64,000 nt of DNA from NCBI RefSeq assembly GCF_039696035.1, contig NZ_CP155567.1, positions 3,281,001 to 3,345,000 of the forward strand, given 5' to 3'. Below the pieces are notes generated by a model. It searched no databases and was not told the DNA's origin. It was given only the letters and a program-made list of their open reading frames with translations. The DNA comes from Microbulbifer sp. SAOS-129_SWC. Lineage in GTDB: Bacteria; Pseudomonadota; Gammaproteobacteria; Pseudomonadales; Cellvibrionaceae. A program made the position numbers and the translations under genes. Numbering within the stretch: the first letter of the stretch is position 1; each line of letters starts with the position of its first letter. Of the stretch, positions 27,986 to 37,482 are shown in pieces.

Positions 27986-28026
27986 TTGGAATAACAGGCC
28001 ATCGCGTGGAATTACTGCTATTCCAA
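27986..28026. repeat. Inverted repeat upstream of the unknown two-gene unit
   Basis: TTGGAATAACAG (27986-27997) and CTGCTATTCCAA (28015-28026) are inverted repeats with one mismatch and a 17-nt spacer. The location, 64-104 nt upstream of the 27922 start codon, suits an operator or a leader hairpin. The remainder of the 27923-28310 gap shows no supported gene. Confidence 0.45.
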
Positions 28027-28310
28027 AGGCTCCTATCGACCTACAACAGGCGGCGCCCATGTGCAAACAGGTGCCGACTGGTGGCCGGCGGCAGCAACTC
28101 CGTTTACCGCCGGATGAGCGAAATGAAATTCCTTACCTTTGAGAATAGCCGGTGCGCCGGCGCGCCGTTGCCGATGCGACAAAGCGTTGCCGGCGCCAGC
28201 GGCGCCGTAGCAGACAAATAATTGACCGAGGGAAAAAGGCGAACAATTCAGCGCCAGAATGCGACTGGCGACAGGGAAGGATACGGCGGACGGATGCCGC
28301 CGCCGAAGGA

Positions 28311-28643
28311 TTACTCGCCGTCGTGTGGCGGGCGCATGGGCGCGCTATACGGAAACTGGGTCACTTTGTCGCCCTTTACTTCCACAATCTTGCCGGTGCC
28401 CTCTTTCTCCACCTCGTCGATACGCACGATGCTGTGCATGGGGATATAGGAGCGGGTTACCGAGGCGAACTCGCCCTTGAGCTTCTCCTCACTGGGATCC
28501 ACCACCAGCTGCGCCTTCTCGCCAAACACAAACTCCTCCACCTCGATAAAGCCATACATCTCGCTCTGGTATATGGCCCGGGCGTAGAGTTCGTACACCT
28601 GGTTCTGGTTGTGGAAAATGACTTTGTAGATCGGGTTGGCCAT
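28311..28643 (-). CDS. DUF1820 family protein
   Basis: A 110-residue cytoplasmic protein beginning MANPIYKVIFHNQNQVYELYARAIYQSEMYGFIEVEEF, which matches the small conserved gammaproteobacterial family DUF1820 as I recall it. It is often found near miaB, as here, where it is divergent from that gene. The start at 28643 was chosen because family members begin there; the frame extends 11 codons further. Function unknown. Confidence 0.85.
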   Translation of the reverse strand: MANPIYKVIFHNQNQVYELYARAIYQSEMYGFIEVEEFVFGEKAQLVVDPSEEKLKGEFASVTRSYIPMHSIVRIDEVEKEGTGKIVEVKGDKVTQFPYSAPMRPPHDGE

Positions 28644-28757
28644 ATGAGTCTCGAAAAAGGGGGAGCCCCACCACAATTCTAATCCGGGGGCTGGAAAAAG
28701 CGCGGAAGGTTAGCACCTCTCACCCGGGCGCGTCTATGCAGTGCCGGGCCGGGTCGC

Positions 28758-28763
28758 TATAAT
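28758..28763 (+). promoter_or_regulatory. Candidate -10 box for miaB
   Basis: A perfect TATAAT about 40 nt upstream of the miaB start. No convincing -35 hexamer is seen at 17 nt, so the promoter assignment rests on the -10 alone. Confidence 0.45.
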
Positions 28764-28804
28764 GCCCCACCCTTTCAACTGACCAGTTTTTAACCAGGCG
28801 CGCT

Positions 28805-30184
28805 ATGTCCGAATCCACGCCCAAATCCGCGGTGAAAAAGCTCTATATCAAGACCCACGGCTGCCAGATGAACGAGTATGACTCCGCGCGTATGCGCGAT
28901 CTGCTCGGCGAGTCCCACGCCATGGTGCCCACCGATGATCCCGAAGACGCGGATGTGCTGTTGGTCAACACCTGTTCTATCCGCGAGAAGGCACAGGAAA
29001 AACTGTTCCACCAGCTGGGCCGCTGGAAGCACCTGAAGGAAAAAAATCCCGATCTGGTGATCGGCGTGGGTGGCTGTGTGGCCAGCCAGGAGGGCGAGGC
29101 CATCGCCAAGCGCGCGCCCTACGTGGACCTGATCTTCGGCCCGCAGACCCTCCACCGCCTGCCGGAAATGATGGAAACCAAAGAACAGAAGAACGGCGCC
29201 GTAGTCGTGGACGTGAGCTTCCCGGAAATCGAGAAGTTCGACCGCCTGCCACAGCCGGAGGCGGAGGGCGCCACTGCGTTCGTTTCGATCATGGAAGGCT
29301 GCTCCAAGTACTGCACCTTCTGCGTGGTGCCCTACACCCGCGGCGAAGAGGTCAGCCGCCCGGTGGCGGATGTGCTCGAGGAAGTGGCGCACCTGGCGGA
29401 CCAGGGTGTGCGCGAGGTCAACCTGCTGGGCCAGAACGTCAACGCCTACCGCTCGCCCGGGGACGACGGCCAGATCGTCGATTTCGCCGAGCTGATCACC
29501 TACGTGGCCGCCATCGATGGCATCGACCGCATCCGCTACACCACCTCGCACCCGGTGGAGTTCTCCGACGCGCTGATCGACGTCTACGCCGAGGTGCCGG
29601 AACTGGTGAACCATCTGCACCTGCCGGTGCAGAGCGGCTCCGACCGCGTGCTGATGGCGATGAAGCGCGGCCACACGGCGCTGGAGTACAAGTCCAAGAT
29701 CCGCCGCCTGAAGCGGATTCGCCCGGATATCTGCCTGTCTTCCGACTTTATCATCGGCTTCCCCGGCGAGACCGAGAAGGACTTCGAGGACACCATGAAG
29801 CTGATCCAGGACGTGGGCTTCGATATCTCGTTCAGTTTCATCTACTCCGCCCGCCCGGGCACCCCGGCCGCGGACCTGCCGGACGATACCCCGATGGAGG
29901 TAAAAAAACAGCGTCTGCAGCTGCTGCAGCACCGCATCAACCAGCAGGCGGCCGAGATCGCCCGGCGCATGGTGGGCAACACCGAGCGGGTGCTGGTGAC
30001 CGGCGTGTCCAAGAAGGACCCGGGCCAGCTGCAGGGCCGCACCGAAAACAACCGGGTGGTCAACTTCCGCTGCGACGAACTGGCCCTGATCGGCAAGTTC
30101 GCCGATGTCGTGATCGAGGAAGCGCTGCCCAACTCGCTGCGCGGCACGTTGATTGCCTCTGAGCTGGATGGACCACTGGACTGA
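28805..30184 (+). CDS. miaB: tRNA-2-methylthio-N6-dimethylallyladenosine synthase
   Basis: A 459-residue radical-SAM methylthiotransferase that adds the 2-methylthio group to i6A37 of tRNA. The N-terminal MTTase domain has [15 protein letters not shown] (C20) and [11 protein letters not shown]. The radical-SAM cluster motif is [18 protein letters not shown], with cysteines at 166, 170 and 173. A TRAM domain ends the protein ([28 protein letters not shown]). It precedes phoH-ybeY-corC-lnt, the same order as in E. coli. Confidence 0.96.
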   Translation: MSESTPKSAVKKLYIKTHGCQMNEYDSARMRDLLGESHAMVPTDDPEDADVLLVNTCSIREKAQEKLFHQLGRWKHLKEKNPDLVIGVGGCVASQEGEAIAKRAPYVDLIFGPQTLHRLPEMMETKEQKNGAVVVDVSFPEIEKFDRLPQPEAEGATAFVSIMEGCSKYCTFCVVPYTRGEEVSRPVADVLEEVAHLADQGVREVNLLGQNVNAYRSPGDDGQIVDFAELITYVAAIDGIDRIRYTTSHPVEFSDALIDVYAEVPELVNHLHLPVQSGSDRVLMAMKRGHTALEYKSKIRRLKRIRPDICLSSDFIIGFPGETEKDFEDTMKLIQDVGFDISFSFIYSARPGTPAADLPDDTPMEVKKQRLQLLQHRINQQAAEIARRMVGNTERVLVTGVSKKDPGQLQGRTENNRVVNFRCDELALIGKFADVVIEEALPNSLRGTLIASELDGPLD

Positions 30185-30236
30185 ATTTGGGGCGCCTCCC
30201 AAGAGAGCTTCTTAAGCGGACCTTGGGCGGCACTGC

Positions 30237-30332
30237 TACCGGGGGCCCTTCACGGGACACGCCGTGAATACATCCCTGTAGGCTTGCCGTCCGGATCCCT
30301 CCGGCCGACAGTCCCGTAAAGGGCCCCCGGTA
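30237..30332. repeat. Large imperfect inverted repeat, copy 1
   Basis: 22-nt arms at 30237-30258 and 30311-30332 pair with one mismatch (core CGGGGGCCCTT / AAGGGCCCCCG). Inside, GGGACACGC (30254-30262) and TCCCTGT (30273-30279) are shared, in inverted orientation, with copy 2 at 30423-30516. A small inner hairpin (CCGG...CCGG) is also present. This looks like a member of a dispersed intergenic palindromic family. Confidence 0.65.
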
Positions 30333-30422
30333 CCAGCGCCTCAAAATCCTGCCCCGGTATTCTTTTCCAACTGCGGATTCGCCCAAGAACAGAGCTCGGA
30401 ACTTGGCCTGAAGGTCTTGCTG

Positions 30423-30516
30423 CCGGGATTCGTTTGCGGGACCGTACGCGGCCATGGATGGCCGCGTCCGAGCGCACAGGGACGTGCTTGTAGCGTGTCC
30501 CGCAAACGAATACCGG
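30423..30516. repeat. Large imperfect inverted repeat, copy 2 (opposite orientation)
   Basis: ATTCGTTTGCGGGAC (30428-30442) pairs perfectly with 30497-30511, extended by CCGG/CCGG outside one mismatch. Inside is a GCGGCCAT/ATGGCCGC hairpin. GCGTGTCCC (30493-30501) and ACAGGGA (30476-30482) are the reverse complement of the words shared with copy 1. Together the two copies fill most of the 30185-30713 gap between miaB and phoH; no gene is seen there. Confidence 0.65.
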
Positions 30517-30713
30517 TAGCAGGACCGCTCCGAACGGGCTTACGCAGCACTTTGAAAATACCCAGGCAGGACCACAAGAGTCCCCAAACGCCACACAGTT
30601 GTAATACCAACCTGTTATAAAAGGTTTATAAGGTTAGAACCCATTCGTCACACCCACCCCTTTCCCCTACTGGGAAAATGGGTATACCCTAGCAATGAAA
30701 GTCTCAGCTAAAG

Positions 30714-31769
30714 GTGCCGGAAACCAATTTGGAAACACAAACTCTCGCTCACAGTATCACCCTGGAGCCCAACGACGCCCGCCGCCTGGCCAACCTCTGT
30801 GGCCAATTCGATCAACACCTGCGCCAGATTGAACAGCGATTGGATATCGAGATCCGCAATCGCGGCAATCAGTTTGCCTTTTACGGTGAACCCAAATCCG
30901 CCCGCGCCGCCGGTGAAGTGCTGAGTTTCCTGTATAAGGAAACCGACAGCAGCGATCACCTGACGCCGGACGAGATTCACCTGGCCCTGCAGCAGTCCGG
31001 GGTTGAGGAACTGATGGCCGGACAGGGACAGGGTGGCGGCAACACCGAGGGTGACCAGGTAGTCCTGATCCGCACCAAGAAATGCTCGGTGCGTCCGCGC
31101 GGCCTGAACCAGCGCAAATATGTGCACGCGGTGCAGACCAACGACATCAACTTCGGTATCGGCCCCGCCGGTACCGGCAAGACCTACCTGGCGGTGGCCT
31201 GCGCCGTGGAGGCGCTGCTGAAGGACGAGGTGGAACGCATCCTGCTGGTGCGCCCGGCGGTAGAAGCCGGCGAGAAGCTGGGCTTCCTGCCCGGCGACCT
31301 GAGCCAGAAAGTCGACCCCTACCTGCGCCCGCTGTACGACGCCCTCTTTGAAATGCTCGGTTTCGAGACCGTCGGCAAACTGATCGAGCGCAATGTGATC
31401 GAGGTGGCGCCGCTCGCCTATATGCGCGGCCGCACCCTGAACAACGCCTTCGTAATCCTCGACGAGAGCCAGAACACCACCCGCGAGCAGATGAAGATGT
31501 TCCTGACCCGGATCGGTTTCGGCTCCACTGCCGTGATTACCGGTGACCCCAGCCAGATCGACCTGCCGCGCGGCCAGGCCTCCGGCCTGCGCCACGCCAT
31601 CGAGGTACTGGGTAACGTGAATGGCATCAGCTTCACCCACTTCGGCGCCAAGGACGTGGTGCGCCACCCGCTGGTGCAGCGCATTGTCGAGGCGTACGAC
31701 GCCCATGAGGCGCAGCGCGAGGCCGAGCGCGAAGCCCTGGCGGCCAAGCGGGGCGAGGACGCGGCCTGA
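30714..31769 (+). CDS. PhoH-like ATPase (YbeZ)
   Basis: A 351-residue P-loop NTPase. The N-terminal part is KH-like and the PhoH domain carries Walker [12 protein letters not shown] and Walker [11 protein letters not shown], plus [12 protein letters not shown]. The gene order phoH-ybeY-corC-lnt is classic; YbeZ and YbeY act together in rRNA and RNA maturation. The start is unusual: GTG at 30714 or, in the same frame, TTG at 30729, the latter with AAAGGTG upstream. Confidence 0.93.
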   Translation: MPETNLETQTLAHSITLEPNDARRLANLCGQFDQHLRQIEQRLDIEIRNRGNQFAFYGEPKSARAAGEVLSFLYKETDSSDHLTPDEIHLALQQSGVEELMAGQGQGGGNTEGDQVVLIRTKKCSVRPRGLNQRKYVHAVQTNDINFGIGPAGTGKTYLAVACAVEALLKDEVERILLVRPAVEAGEKLGFLPGDLSQKVDPYLRPLYDALFEMLGFETVGKLIERNVIEVAPLAYMRGRTLNNAFVILDESQNTTREQMKMFLTRIGFGSTAVITGDPSQIDLPRGQASGLRHAIEVLGNVNGISFTHFGAKDVVRHPLVQRIVEAYDAHEAQREAEREALAAKRGEDAA

Positions 31770-31800
31770 GGCCGCGCTCCCCGCACCCGGAAGTCCCCCG

Positions 31801-32271
31801 ATGAGCGAATTGACCCTCGACGTGCAGCGCGCCAGCGACTGCCCCGGCCAGCCCTCTGACGAACAGATCGGCACCTGGGCCGGCGCTGCCCTGCGCGGCC
31901 GCCGCGACACCGCCGAACTCAGTGTGCGCATTGTCGACGAGGCCGAGAGCCGCGAACTCAACCACCGCTACCGCGGCAAAGACAAACCCACAAACGTGCT
32001 GTCCTTCCCCGCCGACCTTCCCAAGGACCTGGATTTGCCCCTGCTGGGAGATCTTGTAATCTGTGCGGCCGTTGTTGCCCGGGAAGCGGACCAACAGCGC
32101 AAAGCCATCGATGCACACTGGGCACATATGGTGGTCCATGGCACACTGCATCTTCTCGGGTACGACCATGTCGAAGACGCGGAAGCGGAAGTCATGGAGC
32201 GCCTGGAAACGGAATTGCTCGCCGGCCTCGGGATCGAAGATCCGTACCGACCCGCCGAGACCCGCGAATGA
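31801..32271 (+). CDS. ybeY: Endoribonuclease YbeY
   Basis: A 156-residue zinc-dependent endoribonuclease for 16S rRNA 3'-end maturation and ribosome quality control. The metal motif [11 protein letters not shown] gives H113, H117 and H123, and [14 protein letters not shown] is the second family signature. The ATG at 31801 fits the family N-terminus; the frame is open further upstream inside phoH. Confidence 0.95.
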   Translation: MSELTLDVQRASDCPGQPSDEQIGTWAGAALRGRRDTAELSVRIVDEAESRELNHRYRGKDKPTNVLSFPADLPKDLDLPLLGDLVICAAVVAREADQQRKAIDAHWAHMVVHGTLHLLGYDHVEDAEAEVMERLETELLAGLGIEDPYRPAETRE

Positions 32272-32334
32272 CCCGCCAGCCCTGTTGAGCGGCGGTGGAC
32301 ACCCACTACAGTAAAGACGAGAGAACAGCGGAGC

Positions 32335-33228
32335 ATGGCCACATCCATGACCACAGACGAACCACCAAGTAGTCACTCCAGCAAGCCCCGATCGGGAGAG
32401 AAGAACTGGCTGGAGAGGCTGTTTAGTGCCTTTTCCACCGAGCCGAAATCCCGCGACGAGCTGCTGGATATCATCAAGGACGCGGCGGAAAACCAGCTGG
32501 TTGACGCCGAAGCGCTGTCCATTATCGAGGGTGCGCTGGACGTCTCCAGCCAGCAGGTGCGCGAGATCATGATTCCGCGCTCACAGATGGTCGTGGTGAG
32601 CCTGCAGGACAAGCCCGAGGAATTCCTGCCCAAGATCATCGAGTCCGGCCACTCCCGCTTTCCGGTGATCGGTGAAAGCATCGACGACATCCGCGGTATC
32701 CTGCTGGCCAAGGACCTACTCTCGCTGGTGCTCAAGGGTGTGGAAAACTTCCGCCTGGAAGACATCATCCGCCCCGCCAATATCATCCCCGAGAGCAAGC
32801 GCCTGAACATCCTGCTGCGGGAGTTCCGCGAGAACCGCTACCACATGGCGGTGGTGATCGACGAGTACGGCGGCGTCTCCGGAGTCGTCACCATCGAGGA
32901 TATCCTCGAGGAGATCGTCGGCGAGATCGAGGACGAGACCGACGAGGAAGAAGGCGACAGCTTCATCCGCAAGGTCGGCGACAACGACTTTATCGTCAAG
33001 GCGCTGACCCCGATCGAAGACTTCAACGAATATTTCGAGTGCGAGCTCAGCGAAGAGGAGTTCGACACCGTCGGCGGACTGATCATGCAGTCTTTCGGCC
33101 ACCTGCCCGGGCGCGACGAAGTCACCCACCTGGGCCGCTTCATGTTCCGCGTTCTCTACGCCGATAACCGCCAGATTCACCTGCTGCGGGTCAGCCGGCT
33201 GGAGAAAGCGGCGCAGGAAGATAGCTAG
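32335..33228 (+). CDS. corC: CBS-domain transporter-associated protein CorC (YbeX)
   Basis: A 297-residue protein with an N-terminal linker, two CBS domains (VREIMIPRSQMVVV to VIDEYGGVSGVVTIEDILEEIVGEI) and a C-terminal CorC_HlyC domain (FNEYFECELSEEEFDTVGGLIMQSFGHLPGRDEV). There are no transmembrane segments, as in E. coli CorC/YbeX, which is linked to Mg/Co efflux and ribosome functions. GGAG precedes the ATG; a second ATG lies at 32347. Confidence 0.93.
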   Translation: MATSMTTDEPPSSHSSKPRSGEKNWLERLFSAFSTEPKSRDELLDIIKDAAENQLVDAEALSIIEGALDVSSQQVREIMIPRSQMVVVSLQDKPEEFLPKIIESGHSRFPVIGESIDDIRGILLAKDLLSLVLKGVENFRLEDIIRPANIIPESKRLNILLREFRENRYHMAVVIDEYGGVSGVVTIEDILEEIVGEIEDETDEEEGDSFIRKVGDNDFIVKALTPIEDFNEYFECELSEEEFDTVGGLIMQSFGHLPGRDEVTHLGRFMFRVLYADNRQIHLLRVSRLEKAAQEDS

Positions 33229-33259
33229 GGGCGTAGAATTGAGCAACGTGATGCGCAGG

Positions 33260-33331
33260 CCCTGATGCCGCTGGCCGGTTGTGAAACGATTGCCGGCGAG
33301 GCTGTTGAACAAGCGGCCAGCGGCGTCAGGG
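33260..33331 (+). repeat. Structured intergenic element A (conserved loop, variable stem)
   Basis: An 18-bp stem, CCCTGATGCCGCTGGCCG (33260-33277) with 33314-33331 and one G-T pair, encloses a loop containing ACGATTGCCG (33286-33295) and AGGCTGT (33299-33305). The block from ACGATTGCCG to CAAGCGGCC is 28/33 identical to element B at 40736-40811, although the outer stems are different sequences. It occupies the corC-lnt gap in the transcribed orientation. Confidence 0.7.
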
Positions 33332-33414
33332 TCGCCCCGGAACAGGTTCACGAATCCGGCCTGCCGAGCGGCAACAGGTTGCTGCAAAGACAAAGATTTA
33401 GACGAAACCAGTAA

Positions 33415-34986
33415 ATGCGCAGACTTTTGTTTTCCCTCGCCAGCGCCGCCGCCGGCGGATTGCTGACTCTCTCCTTCGCCCCGTACGATCTATGGCCCTG
33501 TGGGCTGCTGTCGCTGAGCCTGTTTGCCTGGCTGTTGCTGCGCGCCGCCAACCGGCGCCCGCTGCCCGGCCGCAGCGCCCTGTGGCTGGCGTTCTGTTAC
33601 GGCTTTGGCCTGTTCGCCAGCGGCGGCTCCTGGGTGTATATCTCCATCACCCACTTTGGCGGCTCCTCGGTGCTCCTCGGCCTGCTGCTGACCGGTGCGT
33701 TTGTGGCCATCATGGCGCTGCTACTGGCGCTACCGTTTTACTTCCTCGGCCGCTTTACCGATCACAGCATCAGCTTCGCGCTCGCCTTTCCCGCCCTGTG
33801 GTTTATCAGCGAATGGCTGCGCAGCTGGATCTTTACCGGCTTCCCGTGGCTGTTTGCCGGCTACGGCCATATCCACACCTGGCTCGCCGGCTGGGCACCG
33901 GTGCTGAGCGTCTACGGTATCGGCCTGTTACTGGCACTAACCGGCGCCGTTCTCGCACTCCTCGCGGGCGGCCGCCTGCGGCCGCTCGGGCAACCGGCGC
34001 ATATCGCCCTGCTCACCGCCGCAATACTGCCCTGGCCCACCGGCCTGCTGCTGCAGCAGATCCACTGGACCCAAGCGGAGGGCAAAGCCATCGAGGTGGG
34101 TCTGGTGCAGGCCAATATTCCCCAGGAGAAGAAGTGGCTGCCGGCGTTCCGCGGCGAGACCATCTCCCGCTACCAGCGCGCCACCCGCGAGCTGAGCGAC
34201 AGGGGCGTGGATGTCATCATCTGGCCGGAGGCGGCACTGCCGCTGCTGTACCACCGCGCCCCCAACCTGATGCAGGCACTGCAGCGCAACGCCGAGCAGA
34301 CCGGTATCGACCTGATCAGTGGCCTGCTCTACGACAGTCCGCCGCAAGCCGGCCATCCCGGCCGCCTCGTCATTCACAACTCCGCCGCCGTGTTCGGACG
34401 CAGCCCGCACGTCTACCACAAACGCCACCTGGTGCCGTTTGGGGAATATGTGCCGCTGGAACAGTGGATCCGCGGCACCATCGAGTTTTTCGACCTGCCC
34501 ACGTCATTTATCCGCCCGGGCCCCGAGGACCAGCAACCACTGCACGCCGGCGGCGTCAGCTGGGCCCCGCTGATCTGCTACGAAATTGTCTATCCGCGCC
34601 TGGTGGCCGGCAGCGCGCTGTCGGCCCAGGTGCTGCTGACCATCAGTAACGACGCCTGGTTCGGCGACTCCATCGGCCCGCTGCAGCATATGCAGATGGC
34701 GCAGATGCGCGCGCTCGAAACCGGCCGCTATCTTGTGCGCGGTACCAATACCGGCGTCACCGCGATCGTCGATCCCCGCGGTCACATCCTTGAGGAGCTG
34801 CCGCAATTCGAGCGCGCCACCCTGGTCGGCAAGGTCACCGCCATGGTCGGCAACACCCCGTTTATGCTGGCCGGAATCTGGGCCGTGTTCGCGCTGGCAC
34901 TGCCGATGCTGGCGGCAGCCACACTGCTGCGCCGCCAGCGGATACCGCGCGCCACTGCGCCGCTGGCGGGGGAAATTTCCGACTAA
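33415..34986 (+). CDS. lnt: Apolipoprotein N-acyltransferase
   Basis: A 523-residue inner-membrane enzyme adding the third acyl chain to lipoproteins. The N-terminal hydrophobic helices are followed by a periplasmic nitrilase domain. The catalytic triad is visible at the expected positions: E272 in IIWPEAALPLL, K336 in VYHKRHLVPFGEY and C388 in PLICYEIVYP. A final transmembrane segment ends the protein. It is last in the phoH-ybeY-corC-lnt operon. Confidence 0.96.
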   Translation: MRRLLFSLASAAAGGLLTLSFAPYDLWPCGLLSLSLFAWLLLRAANRRPLPGRSALWLAFCYGFGLFASGGSWVYISITHFGGSSVLLGLLLTGAFVAIMALLLALPFYFLGRFTDHSISFALAFPALWFISEWLRSWIFTGFPWLFAGYGHIHTWLAGWAPVLSVYGIGLLLALTGAVLALLAGGRLRPLGQPAHIALLTAAILPWPTGLLLQQIHWTQAEGKAIEVGLVQANIPQEKKWLPAFRGETISRYQRATRELSDRGVDVIIWPEAALPLLYHRAPNLMQALQRNAEQTGIDLISGLLYDSPPQAGHPGRLVIHNSAAVFGRSPHVYHKRHLVPFGEYVPLEQWIRGTIEFFDLPTSFIRPGPEDQQPLHAGGVSWAPLICYEIVYPRLVAGSALSAQVLLTISNDAWFGDSIGPLQHMQMAQMRALETGRYLVRGTNTGVTAIVDPRGHILEELPQFERATLVGKVTAMVGNTPFMLAGIWAVFALALPMLAAATLLRRQRIPRATAPLAGEISD

Positions 34987-35137
34987 TTCGCGCGATCGCC
35001 CGCCCCGGCGCCAATTTCTGCCGCACTCGGCGTAAACTGCAGAAATATTGCGACAAGCGCCCGCCGGATCCGTCACCGCGGGCGCCGACTGCTATGCTCG
35101 TGAAATCAATGAATCGTCGGCAAGGATGCCCTCACCT

Positions 35138-36055
35138 ATGCATTGTTTGATCAGCGGCGGCACCGGCCTGATAGGTCGACTGTTTTGCCAACAGTGGCTG
35201 GCGCGGGGGGATACCCTCTCGGTGCTGAGCCGCCGCCCGGACAAGGTGCACAAACTGTGCGGCGAGGCCGCGCGCGCCTGTCGCGACCTGCAGGAGGTCG
35301 AGGGCCAGGTCGATGTCGTCGTCAATCTGGCCGGCGAGCCCATCACCCACCGCTGGACCGAAAGCCGCCGCACCGAGATGCGCAACTCCCGCCTGCAAAT
35401 CACCGATCTGCTGGTGCGCTGGTCGCTGTCCCAGGCGCAGCGTCCGCGCTATTTTCTGTCCGGCTCCGCAGTAGGCTACTACGGCGATCGCGGCGGCGAC
35501 TTGCTGCGCGAAAATTCCCCCCCTGGCGGTGGCTTTGCGGCACAACTGTGCCGCGACTGGGAAGCCGCCACGCTACCACTGCAGCAGGCCGGCATCTGTG
35601 TCGGCACCATGCGCACCGCCATCGTGCTATCCACCCGCGGCGGCGCCCTGGCACAGATGCTGCCGGCGTTCCGCCTCGGCGTCGGCGGCCCGATGAGCTC
35701 CGGTGAGCAGTGGATGAGCTGGATTCACGAAGACGATATCGTCGGCCTGATGCTGCACGCCATCGACCGCCACCTGTGCGTGCCCTTCAATGCCTGTGCT
35801 CCCGAAGCGGTCACCAACAACAGTTTCGCACGCCTGCTGGGCAAGCAGCTGCACCGTCCGGCCCTGCTGCGCACACCGGCCTGGCTGCTGAAATTGATGT
35901 TTGGGGATATGGCAGAGGAGCTGTTACTGGCAAGCCAGAAAATGGAGCCGCGCACCGCGCTGGACAGTGGCTACACCTTCCAGTTTCCAACCCTGGAGCT
36001 GGCCCTGGCGGACCTGCTGCATAAAAACGGCCACGCCAGGAAGGCGCAGGCCTGA
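35138..36055 (+). CDS. TIGR01777-type epimerase / SDR (YfcH-like)
   Basis: A 305-residue NAD(P)-binding protein of the extended SDR group. It opens with MHCLISGGTGLIGRLFCQQWL, then VVNLAGEPITHRWTESRRTEMRNSRL and FLSGSAVGYYGDRGGD, and ends in a DUF1731-like region (RPALLRTPAWLLKLMFGDMAEELL). These are the YfcH/TIGR01777 hallmarks; the substrate is unknown. The ATG at 35138 was chosen because AAGG lies at a proper distance and the Rossmann motif begins at once; an ATG at 35126 is an alternative. Confidence 0.9.
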   Translation: MHCLISGGTGLIGRLFCQQWLARGDTLSVLSRRPDKVHKLCGEAARACRDLQEVEGQVDVVVNLAGEPITHRWTESRRTEMRNSRLQITDLLVRWSLSQAQRPRYFLSGSAVGYYGDRGGDLLRENSPPGGGFAAQLCRDWEAATLPLQQAGICVGTMRTAIVLSTRGGALAQMLPAFRLGVGGPMSSGEQWMSWIHEDDIVGLMLHAIDRHLCVPFNACAPEAVTNNSFARLLGKQLHRPALLRTPAWLLKLMFGDMAEELLLASQKMEPRTALDSGYTFQFPTLELALADLLHKNGHARKAQA

Positions 36056-36118
36056 CATTCAGGCGCAAGCGCCCGCGACGCGACGGGCAAACACCGGGTT
36101 TACCCGCCTACACGCCAC

Positions 36119-36493
36119 TTAGGCAGCTTCTACTCTGCGGTTCAAGGCCTCAGCCAGGTAACGGCGACCGGATTCTCCCGTCACTTCTTCCACGCGGCAC
36201 TCCATCGGCGCCGAGCCCACCCACTGGGCATGCCAGCGGTACCAGTGACGCTCTTCGCCCGCCAGGCGCAGCTCCACAAAATCGACATCCGCCGGACTGA
36301 GGCGAAACTCGCGCACAATCTGCCCGGCAAAGGTTTCGAAATTTTTGCTGATCTGCGCGCTGCCATCGGTACCCGCGCACAGAAAGACCAACTCGCGGCC
36401 GTCCTGCACAATGCGGCGAAAACCGATCCGCACCGGGCGATTGAGCCGGTTGTGTAATTGAATGGGGGAAAGGGATGCAGGGATGCCCGTCAT
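36119..36493 (-). CDS. Small hypothetical protein
   Basis: A 124-residue soluble protein, MTGIPASLSPIQLHNRLNRPVRIGFRRIV..., not recognised. It contains no transmembrane segment; alternating hydrophobic and charged residues suggest a small mixed alpha/beta fold. AGAGGTAA before the ATG at 36493 supports the start; the frame runs to 36880 but the extra part is cysteine/arginine-rich and antisense-like. It is convergent with the YfcH-like gene. Confidence 0.65.
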   Translation of the reverse strand: MTGIPASLSPIQLHNRLNRPVRIGFRRIVQDGRELVFLCAGTDGSAQISKNFETFAGQIVREFRLSPADVDFVELRLAGEERHWYRWHAQWVGSAPMECRVEEVTGESGRRYLAEALNRRVEAA

Positions 36494-36668
36494 CTCGGAA
36501 TTACCTCTTTTATTCTTATTTCGCCCACAGTCACTTCTCCAAATCGACAGTTTGCAGAGGGACACCTGCGCGGGCGTCCGCCATCTTAGGCCCCTCGGCG
36601 GGACTGAACAAGAACGTTGCGTGACCGGGATCGCGGCTGCGGCCAACACCTTCCCAGATCCACTGCCT

Positions 36669-37466
36669 CTATGAGCCGCCGCGCGGACATTGGTTCCGCA
36701 CCGGCGGCAGTGGCCGCCAGTAGTACCAGGCTCGCGCCAGCAATTCGCGCCAGTAAACCTGGGTGCGCAGCATCGCCGCGGCACTCGGCAACCAGCGCAG
36801 CAGGCCGCCCTGCGCCCGCGGCAGTAGCTCGTTGGCACTGCCCACCGGCAGCGGCTGCACCTGCAGCCCGGCGCGGGCAAACAGGTCTGCGGCGCGCGGC
36901 ATGTGCCACCAGTGGGTGACCAGAATCACACTCTCGACGCCCGAATCGTGCAGCAGTGCCGCCGTATTCACCGCGTTTTCCGCCGTGGTACGGCTGCAAT
37001 TCTCGCGCCAAGTGACCGCTCGCTGAAAATTTTTCTGGAGCAGATCCGCCATCAGATCCGCTTCCGGCGCCTGCTCGCCGTGGTATACACGGCCGCCAGC
37101 CACCAGCAGAGGCAGCTGTGCCGGCGCTTGTTGCGCCGCCGCGATCACCCGCTCGAGGCTGGCCGCGGACAACCTTTCGTTACCGGTTTTCTCATCCCGG
37201 TAACGGCCGCCACCCAGGATCACCACCGCCTGCGGCACCGCCTCCGACTGCCGCGGTGCGCGCCCCAACTGCTGCCCCAGCCAAGCGGAAAACGCCGGTG
37301 TCGCACAGATCCACAGCGCGGCGAACGAGAGGATAGCCACGGGCAGTGACAGTCTGGCGACAGCGGTGGGAACGGGAAAGCACCACAGGGCAAAAGCCAG
37401 CAGCAGGCCCAGCAGCGGTGCCAGCGGCGGCATCACCAGGGACGTCAGGGTCGCGTGCCATTCCAT
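36669..37466 (-). CDS. YdcF/ElyC-family envelope protein (DUF218)
   Basis: A 265-residue membrane protein. Two hydrophobic helices at the N-terminus (PPLAPLLGLLLAFALWCF, VARLSLPVAILSFAALWICA) precede a DUF218 domain with AVVILGGGRYRD, LPLLVAGGRVYHGEQAPEADLMADLL, ENCSRTTAENAVNTAALL and ILVTHWWHMPRAADLFARAG. The layout is like E. coli ElyC, which affects peptidoglycan and enterobacterial common antigen metabolism. The start at 37466 lies 16 nt after the ybeL-like stop, so the two are probably co-transcribed. Confidence 0.85.
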   Translation of the reverse strand: MEWHATLTSLVMPPLAPLLGLLLAFALWCFPVPTAVARLSLPVAILSFAALWICATPAFSAWLGQQLGRAPRQSEAVPQAVVILGGGRYRDEKTGNERLSAASLERVIAAAQQAPAQLPLLVAGGRVYHGEQAPEADLMADLLQKNFQRAVTWRENCSRTTAENAVNTAALLHDSGVESVILVTHWWHMPRAADLFARAGLQVQPLPVGSANELLPRAQGGLLRWLPSAAAMLRTQVYWRELLARAWYYWRPLPPVRNQCPRGGS

Positions 37467-37482
37467 GTGTCGTGCCGGCCGC

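Noticed and set aside
30185..30713. Possible small genes between miaB and phoH
   Set aside because: Short frames here follow the inverted-repeat arms and have no ribosome sites or protein-like composition; repeats explain the sequence better.
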